DNA of 64,000 nt from Rosellinia necatrix (lineage: Eukaryota > Ascomycota > Sordariomycetes > Xylariales > Xylariaceae). The position numbers and the translations under genes were made by a program. Shown here piece after piece: positions 37,673 to 47,785 of the stretch (the stretch's first letter is position 1; every line of letters starts with the position of its first letter). The stretch spans positions 2,356,001 through 2,420,000 of the forward strand of contig JAGYVD010000001.1 of the NCBI GenBank assembly GCA_021209875.1, in the 5' to 3' direction. The notes under the pieces were generated by a model. It did no database searches. It was not told the origin of the DNA and worked only from the letters and a program-made list of their open reading frames with translations.

Positions 37673-39094
37673 TTCAACCAGCGACGGGGGTCGTGAGGAA
37701 GTGCATACGAGGGGGCCCTTTTTGTATAAAAACTATAGAGCATTTTGATGATACCAGCGCCAAGCATTCAACTATCGCAGGCGGAATCGACCATCAAGAG
37801 TTGAATCTCAAGGCGAATTTATATTCTCTTATGCCGCCACACAGTTCTATCCTAAGTTCCATTCTGTGAGAAATGCTAGTCACGGTCAGAGCGACGAACA
37901 AAAGGTACCTTGTAGGGAGACCACCCAGTGTGGATGTTTAGATTACGATGAATACCTAGGTAGGTTGCCAGTTGGGTCAACCTTGGGTATGATTGACGGG
38001 TTTGCATTATATCCATCTTCTTTCAGTAAGTCCGAGTTGGTATGCTTGGCGGTGCCTTGTCGCTCTCCACCACCATCGCCGGCGTGGTCTAAGATTATTT
38101 AAGGCTGGGTTGTAAACTATTCACATATATCCAGGCTGCATATATCTATATGCTGAACAAGTGATTTCTTTTATGGCCAATGCTACGAATACTCCTTCCA
38201 AACGCAAGCGAGAACCCATCTCCACGGTTCAAGGAATTATAGGTGCTGTATCGGTACCGAAAATTCAATTTACACAATGCCTGGGTGACAGCGATTGGAG
38301 ATTGAGCTCGGTAGATGCAGGGTCATTGTTTGCCATGGAGTCGTGCTAGCCCAGCTCTTTTTCGGATTTACATTTCTTCTTGCTTTGTTTGTTCCGTGAC
38401 GTGAGTGGTCTCTGTCAGGTCGCAAGCCGAGTGGTGGGGTACATGCCCGCGCTGGGTCAAGCAGGGAAGTAGGTAGGTACCTACCTACCTAAGTACCTAT
38501 TGGGTCAGTCCCTTCAGCCTCATCCTACTTACTAGGTAGGTAGTGATCGGCGCTATGGCTACCTAAGGTATGCAGGAATTAGGTACCGATAGCTCTCTTG
38601 GCAGGTACCTACTTAGGTACTCCACCAAACACCCAGCCTAGGGGCAAACTAGGGGTACTTGATTCTTGATGGCAGTCCATGGTTCACAAGCCCTTGACCT
38701 CTGAAGCTGAACCCCTCCAACGACTGCCAACCACACCTTCTGCCTATCTCTGCCATCGTGCCTAATCGTCCCTTATCTTGTCCACCCCTCCCCGACAAGG
38801 TTAGACGGAAGTAGGTACTTTGGGCGGTTATCAACAACTCCCATTGTGTTGGCATCGATATTGGCGTCCACACCCGCATCACTTGCTCCCTCAAATCCGA
38901 CCGATTCGTCTCAACACCACCACCAGCACCGACATCACCGGCACCAACATCACCGGCACCAACATCGCCAGCACAACATCCTCTCCGAGGGCCACCGCTA
39001 CCGCTGCTGCCGCCGCCGCCGCCGTCATTATCGTCGTCGATACTGCGAGGGCAACACCCAATCCTCTCGCCGGGCACAGGCATAGGCACACACA
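37673..39094. other. Intergenic region between ric1 and the CK2 beta gene
   Basis: Contains the ric1 3' flank, TAGGTAGGTACCTACC palindromes (about 38,470-38,620), and a CACCGGCACCAACAT repeat with a CCGCCG run shortly before the CK2 beta start. The latter probably lies in that gene's leader. No further gene seen. Confidence 0.6.
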
Positions 39095-40595
39095 ATGATG
39101 GAAGAGTTTGCTTCCGAGTCCGATAGCGACTACACCAGCTACTGGCGAGATTGGGTGAGTTCATATGAGCACGCACACGCATGTGCCACCACAGCTGGCA
39201 CATCGTTCTCTGGACCTTGCCGAACCCGCATAGAACCATTGCGCCTCATCACCACGGAATCCCAGCCCGCGTTGTCTTTCTCCAGGGCTGTGCTGTAGCC
39301 CGAGTAACTCCCCTTCGGTTGTTGTTCTTGTTCTTGTTCTTGGTGTTGTTGTTGTTGTTGTTGCTGCCAACTCCTACCGACCTTGATAGAACCGAATCCA
39401 GCGTTCAGCCAGGAACTCTTATCGCGGGCACGTGTATAACGGGCACATACCACGGCCATCCATCATGGCCATCCGTCATGGCCATCTGTCATGGCCATCC
39501 GTTACGGGCAACTGCCACGGGCACCCACAAACATCTTTGTCAACCACGACTCCTCCTCCTGTAACATCCCTCCAAAGTTGCCCCAAAAGTGTTCGGAAAC
39601 CTACCCGCCAACTATATCACAACTCTCGACTATAGTTACCAATCGATCACCGCCCGGCCGTCTTATTATTCATACCCGGATGATCCCAACTATTCGTGCC
39701 CCAAGCAAACCTCCTCCTTGGCACCCACCCCATCTTTGGATCCCACTTGACAGACTGGCTCTTCGTTTCGCAATCTGTGGCTGCCCGTTTGCTAACGTGC
39801 ATCTCTCTTTAGTTTATTTCGTCACGCGGCAACGAATACTTCTGCGAAATCGACGAGGACTATCTTACCGATCGTTTCAACCTAACCGGCCTCAACACCG
39901 AAGTCCAGTACTATCAGTATGCCCTCGATCTCATTACCGATGTTTTCGATCTTGACTGCGACGATGATATGAGAGAAACCATTGAGAAGTCGGCTCGCCA
40001 CCTATATGGTCTCATACACGCCCGCTACATCGTCACGACAAGAGGCCTGGCCAAAATGGTAGACATTGATGGCCCCCCACACCCCCCATGTGCTTTGCCG
40101 CTAACCGCTATTACTCCGTAGCTCGACAAGTACAAAAAGGCAGACTTCGGTAAGTGTCCGAGGGTCTTCTGTCATTCCCACCCATTACTGCCAATGGGCC
40201 AGACGGATGCCCCTCACCAGAAACCCGTCAAGCTCTACTGCGTCCGTTGTGAAGATGTATACAATCCCAAGTCATCTCGCCACGCCGCCATCGACGGCGC
40301 CTACTTCGGTACCTCGTTCCATAACATCATGTTCCAGGTCTACCCGGCCGTACCAGCTAAGAGCGCCGAGCGTTACATCCCCCGTGTCTACGGCTTCAAG
40401 GTGCACGCCGCCGCCACACTCATCCGCTGGCAGAATAGTCAACGCGCGGACATGCTCAGACGGTTACGGAAGTTAGAGGTCGAGAGCGGATTTAAGGAGG
40501 ATGTGGGCGGCGACGACCTTGATGAAGAAGACGAGGACGAGGAGCTCGGGGCCGACGGTGCTGGCCAGGGGGATGCCATGCATGTTGTCGGCTGA
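39095..40595 (+). CDS. ckb: Casein kinase 2 regulatory (beta) subunit
   Basis: Three exons (39095-39154, 39813-40058, 40122-40595) give 259 residues. The N-terminus (SDSDYTSYWRDW) is followed by the highly conserved SRGNEYFCEIDEDYLTDRFN and LTGLN. HLYGLIHARYIVTTRGLAKM comes next, then the zinc ribbon CPRVFC (Cys114/119) and CVRC (Cys142/145), and KSSRH-x-x-x-DGAYFGTSF with YIPRVYGFKVH. The GTAAGT inside ADFGKCPRV looks like a donor but must be read through, because it encodes the first zinc cysteine region. The acidic tail DDLDEEDEDEEL is typical of fungal forms. CK2 beta dimerises and tethers the catalytic alpha subunits. Intron 1 is 658 nt, far longer than any other in the window; its acceptor (GCTAACGTGCATCTCTCTTTAG region) is strong. 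Two consecutive ATGs make the start uncertain by one residue. Confidence 0.95.
39455..39502. repeat. GGCCATCCGTCAT tandem repeat inside CK2 beta intron 1
   Basis: Three to four copies of a 15-bp CATGGCCATCCGTCA-like unit, with GTTGTT/CTTGTT microsatellite upstream (about 39,320-39,365). Both lie inside the first intron. Confidence 0.75.
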
Positions 40596-41619
40596 AATCC
40601 AAGTATGAAACGAGAAGAACGGGACTCGTCTTGCTTCCGCCGAACGTCCTCTGCCCTCTGAAACTTAATCGAACGTTGGAAGTTGGCCCCAGGCGTCGGA
40701 AGGAACATGCATCCATGACAGAACTGAAAGAGAAGACGGTCTTTTGAGTGGGATGCAACACCATACACAACACTTTTGATTTACACTAAAACTTTCCCTT
40801 TTCTCGATGCCCACGCAAATACTGGCGTTGTATGAGAGTGCATGTTCTTGGCAGGGTTTGTTCATGGCGTCAGGCGAAGATTCCCCCTGTTATTCATTAC
40901 GCAGATGGCCTCACCCCACAGTTTATCTTATAGTCTATCTTAGGATAGCGTAATAGATGAAACGGGGTTTGCTTTCACCTTGTATTTTGGCCTCCGCCTC
41001 TCTCGTCATCCGACGAATGGATTGCCTCCAACCTATGCTCATCATCCTTAGTTAGTCCATGGGGTGTTTGCCTCTATTGTATTTGCGCGTATGTAGTCGT
41101 TTATATAAAACGAGGTTCGGCGCGACCGAATGCTTCATCTATACCTTAATTTCGTATATGCCCTCTACTTGAGAACCTATATCCTGTCCTAAACGCCTTC
41201 CTGCCTCAACCCCCCCCCTCCCACTACTAGTACCCTATCCATCATGCAATGCAGATATACAGGCCCGGCCGGCTTATGAATGGGTAGATTTGGCTTGCTT
41301 GTTCAACATAGCGAGCACTATTTGGCCGGACATACCATTATTCTCCTATTATTCTTTCCCCGCCATTCTTGAACGGTCTATCCGGCTGCACACTAGCCTC
41401 TTGGGTCAAAACCCCATTGGATGAATTTATGTATATTGTAATAGAGCTGGAGGGAAGGGGGAGAAAGATGGCTTGATGGCGGCAGACTCAGTATACAAGG
41501 CCCGTATGGTCAAGTTTTGAAAATGACGGGCAAGCCCGATGAATGGCACAAAGAAATATGCCTTCATTAAAAGAAACATACAGTAAGTGGGAAGAGAAAC
41601 TCGCATTCCAGATAGTCGA
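40596..41619. other. Convergent 3' flanks of the CK2 beta and PAP2 genes
   Basis: About 1 kb between two genes pointing towards each other, so it should contain both 3' UTRs and polyadenylation sites. No gene or notable repeat seen. Confidence 0.6.
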
Positions 41620-43330
41620 TCAGATGCGTTCATTTTCGTGCGGCTCGAGCGTTGCCCCTGAGCTCTCGTCGCGATCGTGGTGGTGCACGTGGATATCCCC
41701 TGGTTTTACGACTGATGACGTTCCTCGTTGGCGTAGACCTCCGAGCTCGATACCCTGACCCGTCATGCGCAAACCTTGTATCTCCTCCTCGCTATCGGGT
41801 CGGAGCCAGTGTTGCTTGTCGGAGGCGTAGCTCCAAGACCCTAGGCCCGCCCAGAAAGCCTTGTCCCGGCTACGGGGACCCCAGGCCCATCCCCCGCCAG
41901 CGCGGATGGGCATGTGATAGTACCGGAAGGCGAAGTAAGCGTTAATGGTGCCGATTATGAAGCCGAATAGGATGTCGAAACCGTGGTGTCGGAAGTCGAA
42001 CCAGCGCGAGCTCGCAATGAATACCGCTAGGAAGAAAGGTAGAACAGCAAGAAGGAGTAGATAAACGGGAGGTGCAGCTGCCTGACGGCGAACGGCGGCG
42101 ACGGTCGTGTTATGTACGCCGATTTGCTTTACAACAGCCGGATCAAGGGGGGAAGATGGGTCATCGTCGACGGCCGAGACGGAGCGGGAGCGCATGCCTT
42201 CGTGGGCAGTGTTGGCGGACAGCGAAGCGGCGGCTCCATTGCGGCGGTTCAAGCGCGACGGGAAAGCCGTCACGGCGCCGGAGTTGCTCGCGATGGTTTC
42301 CTGTGGCACAAAGGGAAAAGTGATGGCGAACTTGCTGGCTAGGAAGAATGATAGATAAATCAAACCGGCGGCGGCGGAGCTCGCGTGACCCGAGGGGTAA
42401 CTGCGGAAGCCATCATCGAGAAAGGCGGTATCAGGATTCTGGCAAATCTTGGCACTGACCAGTTGACCATTATAGGTCGCTGTCGTAGCATTCGTGGTGA
42501 ACATAGGATTGAAGCCCACGACGTACTTCATGACGTTCTCAACGTCAGGCATACAACGCGACAGTAGATCGGGTCGCGGCTTGCCGAATAGATTCTTCAT
42601 GCCCTGTGTTATAATCCACGCCGATATGAGCGAGAGCGCCAGTCCCAGCCATCCCATATGAAGTTCCCATAGCTTTCGCTTCCATATCAAGGAGGAAGGC
42701 GTGCCTTCAGGCACGGTGCGGCCCGGGACGAAGATCAACGCGACGATTAAGATGACGCCGATAGGGACGGCTGCGTTGAACGTCAAGAGGAGTGCCGAAT
42801 TGACAGTTTCGTGCTCGGTAACGGGGAAACTAAGGAAATATATCCATTATCATTAGTGACGATGAAATGGAATGCGCGAGGCAGTGCGACAGTAAGACAG
42901 AGAGAGATGAACATGAAGCGGGCAAAAAAAAAAAGAAAAAAGAAAAAAAAAAGAGAGAGAGAAAGGAAAGAAAAGAAGTAAGAACATAAACATAAAATAA
43001 AGAAATAGACAAAATAAAGAAATAATAAGAAACATAAATACAATTCAATTCAATTCAATCGAGTTGAGATGTGATAACTCACGCGATATTGTTGTCCATC
43101 AGACTGAAGGGTCTCTTATTCGGGGTCACATTGCCTAGGAAGTAGCCGATGAGGCCAACGACGACCATAATCAACCAGTCGAATGCATAGGAGAGAATGA
43201 CAAGCACACTGATCTTCTTCGTCCTTGTCCTGGGGGGTAATACATCAAAGTCGGGCATCTTGTTGTACGTATGCGATGGGTGTAGGTTGAAAAAGGCGCG
43301 AGTGGGAGTGTGACGAGAGGCCCCTGACAT
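41620..43330 (-). CDS. dpp1: PAP2-type diacylglycerol pyrophosphate / phosphatidate phosphatase (Dpp1-like)
   Basis: Two exons (43330-43083, 42829-41620) give 485 residues. The PAP2 phosphatase signature is complete: KNLFGKPRP (K-x6-RP), YPSGHAS (PSGH) and SRWFDFRHHGFD (SR-x5-H-x3-D). Around them lie about six hydrophobic segments, for example ISVLVILSYAFDWLIMVVVG, NSALLLTFNAAVPIGVILI, and VYLLLLAVLPFFLAVFIA. A Ser-rich loop of about 90 residues between motifs 2 and 3 (RLNRRNGAAASLSAN, SRSVSAVDDDPSSP) makes it longer than yeast Dpp1 (289). The Arg/His-rich tail (VHHHDRDE) is cytosolic in orientation models. The known role is dephosphorylation of DGPP, PA and lyso-PA in vacuolar or other membranes. 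The 253-nt intron contains a long pyrimidine tract on the coding strand and a CAATT pentamer repeat. Confidence 0.93.
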
Positions 43331-43591
43331 CTCTCGAGGAACGAGAGATCTTACAAAGGGGCGAGATGAGGACGAGAGGCGGGCGCCGGGTAGGTCGCTC
43401 GCAAGTACCGATTATCTAATTTGCCTGGGTCCCCTCCGCCACTACTTGTAGGGACCAAGATACGAGACGATCTAGAACCGGGATACAAGCAGTTAAGAGT
43501 AAAATCAAATAACAGGGCAAAAACAGGGCAAAAGGAGGGTAAAAGCAGGGCCGCCGATTTTCAGGAAAGATGGTATGTAGTGTACAAGTCG

Positions 43592-43642
43592 TCGGTGGTG
43601 GTGGTGGCGGTGTTGGTGGTTGTGGTGGTGGTGGTGGTGGTA
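43592..43642. repeat. GGT trinucleotide microsatellite
   Basis: (GGT)n interrupted by GGC and TGT. It is the cause of poly-Val and poly-His shadow translations. Confidence 0.88.
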
Positions 43643-46600
43643 GCAGAGTAGCAGGTATGTGTTCCCAGTGATTATTGTATTCCTACTACCAGGTAGGTAG
43701 ATGGCACTGCACGAAGGCGCCACGCGCCTTATTCGAGATACGAAGGGGTCCGGTACCTCTGCATTCATTTATTCCCTTTTGGCTTTTGGCACGACTTTGG
43801 AACAAAGAGATTCTAGGCGCCGAGAAAACCAAGAGCTGCCCCCAGTAGTTATGCAAATGGCAACCAAACACAGCACCGGTTGGGGGCATGCACATCTTAC
43901 CAATACCTCGCATGCGTTAAGTACCTCTACAAGCAATGCTGACGACCTGCACTCCTGCTAGCGTGGTAATGGCAGACCATGGTATGTATTAGTAACGCCT
44001 ACCTCCCTACTTAGCACCTTAGTTAAGTACCTAAATATGGATCTACTAGTACTTGTTATACACTACATATGTATACGTATGTACTACCTAGGTAGGTAGT
44101 AGGTAAGGTTATCGGCACCACGGCAAGCGCTGCGCCCTCTGGGGATGGGGTGGCAAGGGATGCAAGATCCAATCAGCCCATGGATCGCGTGGGTCCCCCT
44201 GTTACTTTCCTTGGGACCTGTGTTCTATGATGAAACCCGCCTGCCCCAGCAGAGTGGGGTCAGGTATAAGCCACACTAGGCAGATATCTGCAAGCCCTCA
44301 CAACGCTACAATTATAAAACCAAAGAGCGCAGTCAGATAAAATCAGAAGAAGTAAAACGGAACTTAGATGTAATATAATAAAAAGAGGTAACGCTGGGGG
44401 AGGGGGGGAAGACCCCCAGATTTTAGATCAAAATAGAAAGAGAATGTTTGGATTATGTCAACTTGGAGTATACCATGAATCTTAGTTATGTAGATCTGCC
44501 CCAGGTGACGGGCCTGAGTCGACTCGACTAGAGTGGTTGACGGCATCAGCTGGTCGCCCACTGGTTCTGTGCCCAATGCCAAGCATGGATTGTGTATGGA
44601 GTGCCGCGCGGCAGACGTGGCTAGTGGGTGGTCGATTGGCTACAGATCTGCTGCGCCAGCAAGCGGCCTTTTGCCGGATATAGGTTCCAACTTACTTCAA
44701 GGTTACCTAGTATTTCATGACAGACGACAAAAGGTTACTATGGAGTGGGCATGTGGCAAGATTCTCACCATCGAGTTTAGGTAGGTACGGATAATGATCC
44801 ATCCTCGTACTTTCAGCACTGCCATACTGCGTACGTAGTACCTAGTTAGTACGGTAGTACCTACCTAGGTACCTAGTCGGTTAGGTAGGTAGGTACCTAA
44901 GCTACAGCGACTACTACCAACCTACCTGCTGCTACTAGTTACTGGATTGGACGAATTAAACGCCATAGCTGCCATCTCAATATTCTATCTGGGTAACTCG
45001 GTGACCCCATTGCGTACGAACTGGCGTCAGCAACGAGGCGGTGTTGTCGAAATCGTCGGCTCACACGACTAATCTCTAACCTCCATTGTCAACTTGGGTG
45101 CCGGTAAGCTGTAACCGAACTCCTAAGTGGGCGCTAGTTATCTCTATTTATTACCGGTTCTGACCGGAATACGATCCCGATTTTGGCCCCGGCCAACCTA
45201 CCCATATATCGCATATCACGGTGCAAGACAGGAGTCCATCTACTACTGGTAATGCTGCTAGGCACGTAATGATGGTGGCCGTGGTGATAAGACAGACGGG
45301 CTGCCATTTCCAGGTTAGAGGCCGGGGCTAGGCATGGTGGGGGTCGTCTTAGGATATAACGTGATGTTTTACCGTCTTGCTTCATAATGCGCCGCTTTTT
45401 CTGCTTGTCCCGACAGTCTGGATCCGGACGGCGTTGAGAACCGGAAATACATGTAACATGAAATAACTATGTAGATGGTTTAGGTATCTCCTGCCGGCCG
45501 GCTACTCAAATTAGTCACATATCCTCAACATGGTCTCATGGGTTTATGGTCTCTTGGTCTTTTACGTCGCATCTCCCATAATCCTGACATCTTCACATGG
45601 AACATCAATATCATTTCCTTTGTATACGGATGTTTATTCGCTACGGACGGCCGAGTGTACACGGGCTCGGGGCGGCAGGGGACGACAGGACACGACAAGC
45701 AGCCACTTCCGTGGAGTCTTTCCGTGGAGCCTATCCGTCTCCGGGTTTTCCACGCGCACGGTATCGGGACAAGAGCCGGCCAAATTCATGATCAGGGTCC
45801 AATATTTGCTACCCGCAGCTCCCCACCAGTCCCTGATCGACGCACCCCTTAGTGCGCTTTCTAACAGGAAACCAGGCCCCTTTCCTTCCGGAGTTGCGTC
45901 CACCACAAGATGCAGTCTGCGAAGTTGCCCCCAGTCTATCCAGACGTCGACCATTTTGCATCACCCAACGTCTTACACGGATTGCCAGGCTATGCGCTAT
46001 TCCAAGGTATACCAATGATTATATCAGCATATCTGTTTCACATAGGTATCTACTTCGCCATGGGTTGCCATCATTGGCTCTTGCGAGCGCCGCCGGCTTC
46101 AGGCTTTGGTATTGGGCTTCTGGGTTCCATCGCAGAATGCGTCATCATCTGATCCGTAGCGAAATGCCGCCGTAGGATGTACGGAGACTAGCACTGCATA
46201 TCAGCACTGCGGGCTCCCTCGTTCACCTACTCCGTCCCAGGGTACCTGTTACGGTATTGAAGCCTGTTTTCTTCCCGTCGAGGAGCTGCTGCACCAATAA
46301 GCCTTCATCCCCTCAACTCAGGCAACTATTTGTTGACCCTCCTGGTACCATACTGCGAGTTTCCGTCGCAGCCAGCCATATGTTCATATGTTGTTGGAGC
46401 GTTAAGGCGCCGACGGCATGCTATACAACCTTGGCCGAGCAGTGCCCAATGTATCTGCGGCTGATCAGCTCTATCTGTGTTTGTCGAGCTCGGTTCTGCC
46501 GTTCCGCCTTTCTAAACACCGCCGAAGGTGATTGATTATTACGTCGAAACATCTACTGAAGATGGTTATTTGCATCCGTATCTGGGACACTGCTGGTGCT

Positions 46601-46670
46601 TCCAAGTATGCAACTCGTCGCCTACCATACGGCATGTTGATATGGCTCAAAAAGCCGCTGTACCAAAGTA

Positions 46671-46776
46671 CATGCTGGTAGGTGCTGGTAGGTGCTGGTA
46701 GGTGCTGGTAGGTGCTGGTAGGTGCTGGTAGGTGCTGGTATGTGCTAGCATGTGCTAGTATGTGCTAGTATGTGCT
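46671..46776. repeat. 10-bp minisatellite (GGTGCTGGTA)
   Basis: Six identical tandem copies of GGTGCTGGTA (46681-46740) are followed by three or four diverged copies of TGTGCTAGTA. The uniform block beside a decayed block suggests recent expansion at the left end. Confidence 0.92.
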
Positions 46777-47785
46777 CTTAGTCCTTCACCTCTAAGACCC
46801 TCCCAAGCTGCTCACCTTGCTACATCTGCCGACCGCCTCTCCCAGCTTACTTGGTCCAGCCAGGTATTTGTTTGTTGGGCGTCTGCCTGTCTAGCCAGAC
46901 AAATGCTAGCTTTCAGCCCGCGTTGGAAATGATAGCACATTTGGGCGTTATTTATGGGCGCAGATCATTGACGGGCTTAACTGGTCTTAACTGGTCTTAA
47001 CTGGTCCTTCTAACTCGGCCCTCTGGCCCGGTTAGTATCGCGCAGCGCCTGCGCATAAACACCACAGACGCCGTACCGTAAAGACCAATCCCGATGCTCG
47101 GATGGGAAGCAAGCCGGACGACTTCTCTCGGTTGAAACTGGCAAATTGGGACAAGTGGGACCGTCGGGAATTTGGAACGGGGCGACGAGGCGGCTGACGG
47201 ACCGCCAGTCACTTCCGGCTGCCCCAGCAACGGCCTGCAACAGAAGAATATCAACAATTAGGCATGAATTACCCCAGCCATCCAATATTTTTCTTCTTTT
47301 GCCATGCCACCTTGATCCAGACCCGCCCAATCAATGCCTCCCAACCAGCAACTAGTGACACATCATCATGCATTCCGATTGACGGTGAAACTTGAATCAC
47401 CGCCCGCACTATTTCCACCTAGGTGGAAATATCGCCGTATCACCTTTTCCCCCGACAACCCCGGGCATTTGGCACGGTAAACAGACCTATCGTTATCAAT
47501 GAAAACATATACTGCCGTGGATACGACCGTCGAGAGGCTGGCTTCTTGCGTCTCCCCGACATCCCTTATCGTTCACCTACCCGTCTACCTTCCTTCCTGC
47601 CCGCCCGTCCGCCCGCCCGTCCGCTTGCCTACTTACCTGCTTACCTACATATTCGCGTCCAGTCCCGCCCAATCCTAACTGGAAACTCTGAATCAAGTTC
47701 ACAAGTTGGCGGAATAACCACGTCCCTCCTGGAGCTTCGTCGCATTGGTGCACCTCGCTCTCCGATCTCCTTCTGAGCATCAGCG

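Larger units (their letters stand above)
43331..47785. other. Gene-free region between dpp1 and the LIM gene (about 4.5 kb)
   Basis: The left end is the dpp1 promoter. Repeats at 43592-43642 and 46671-46776 are listed separately; TACCTAGGTA clusters lie at about 44,080-44,105 and 44,835-44,910, and a three-fold CTTAACTGGTC run at about 46,977-47,006. ORFs around 45.5-46.2 kb are open on both strands and give no recognisable product. The last few hundred bases are pyrimidine-rich (CCCGCCCGTCCGCCCGCCCG near 47,600), consistent with the leader of the LIM gene. Confidence 0.6.

Noticed and set aside
40150..40200. Apparent intron (GTAAGT...CAG) in the CK2 beta gene
   Set aside because: Reading through encodes the zinc-binding CPRVFC and PLLPMG region required by the family; removing it would delete two zinc cysteines.
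42783..43048. Phe/Leu-rich ORFs that look like membrane proteins
   Set aside because: They lie in the pyrimidine-rich intron of dpp1 and arise from the T/C tract.
45530..46018. 162-codon ORF with a signal-peptide-like start
   Set aside because: Both strands are open here, the remainder has no Cys pattern or domain of a secreted effector, and no splice continuation was found. Kept out for lack of evidence.
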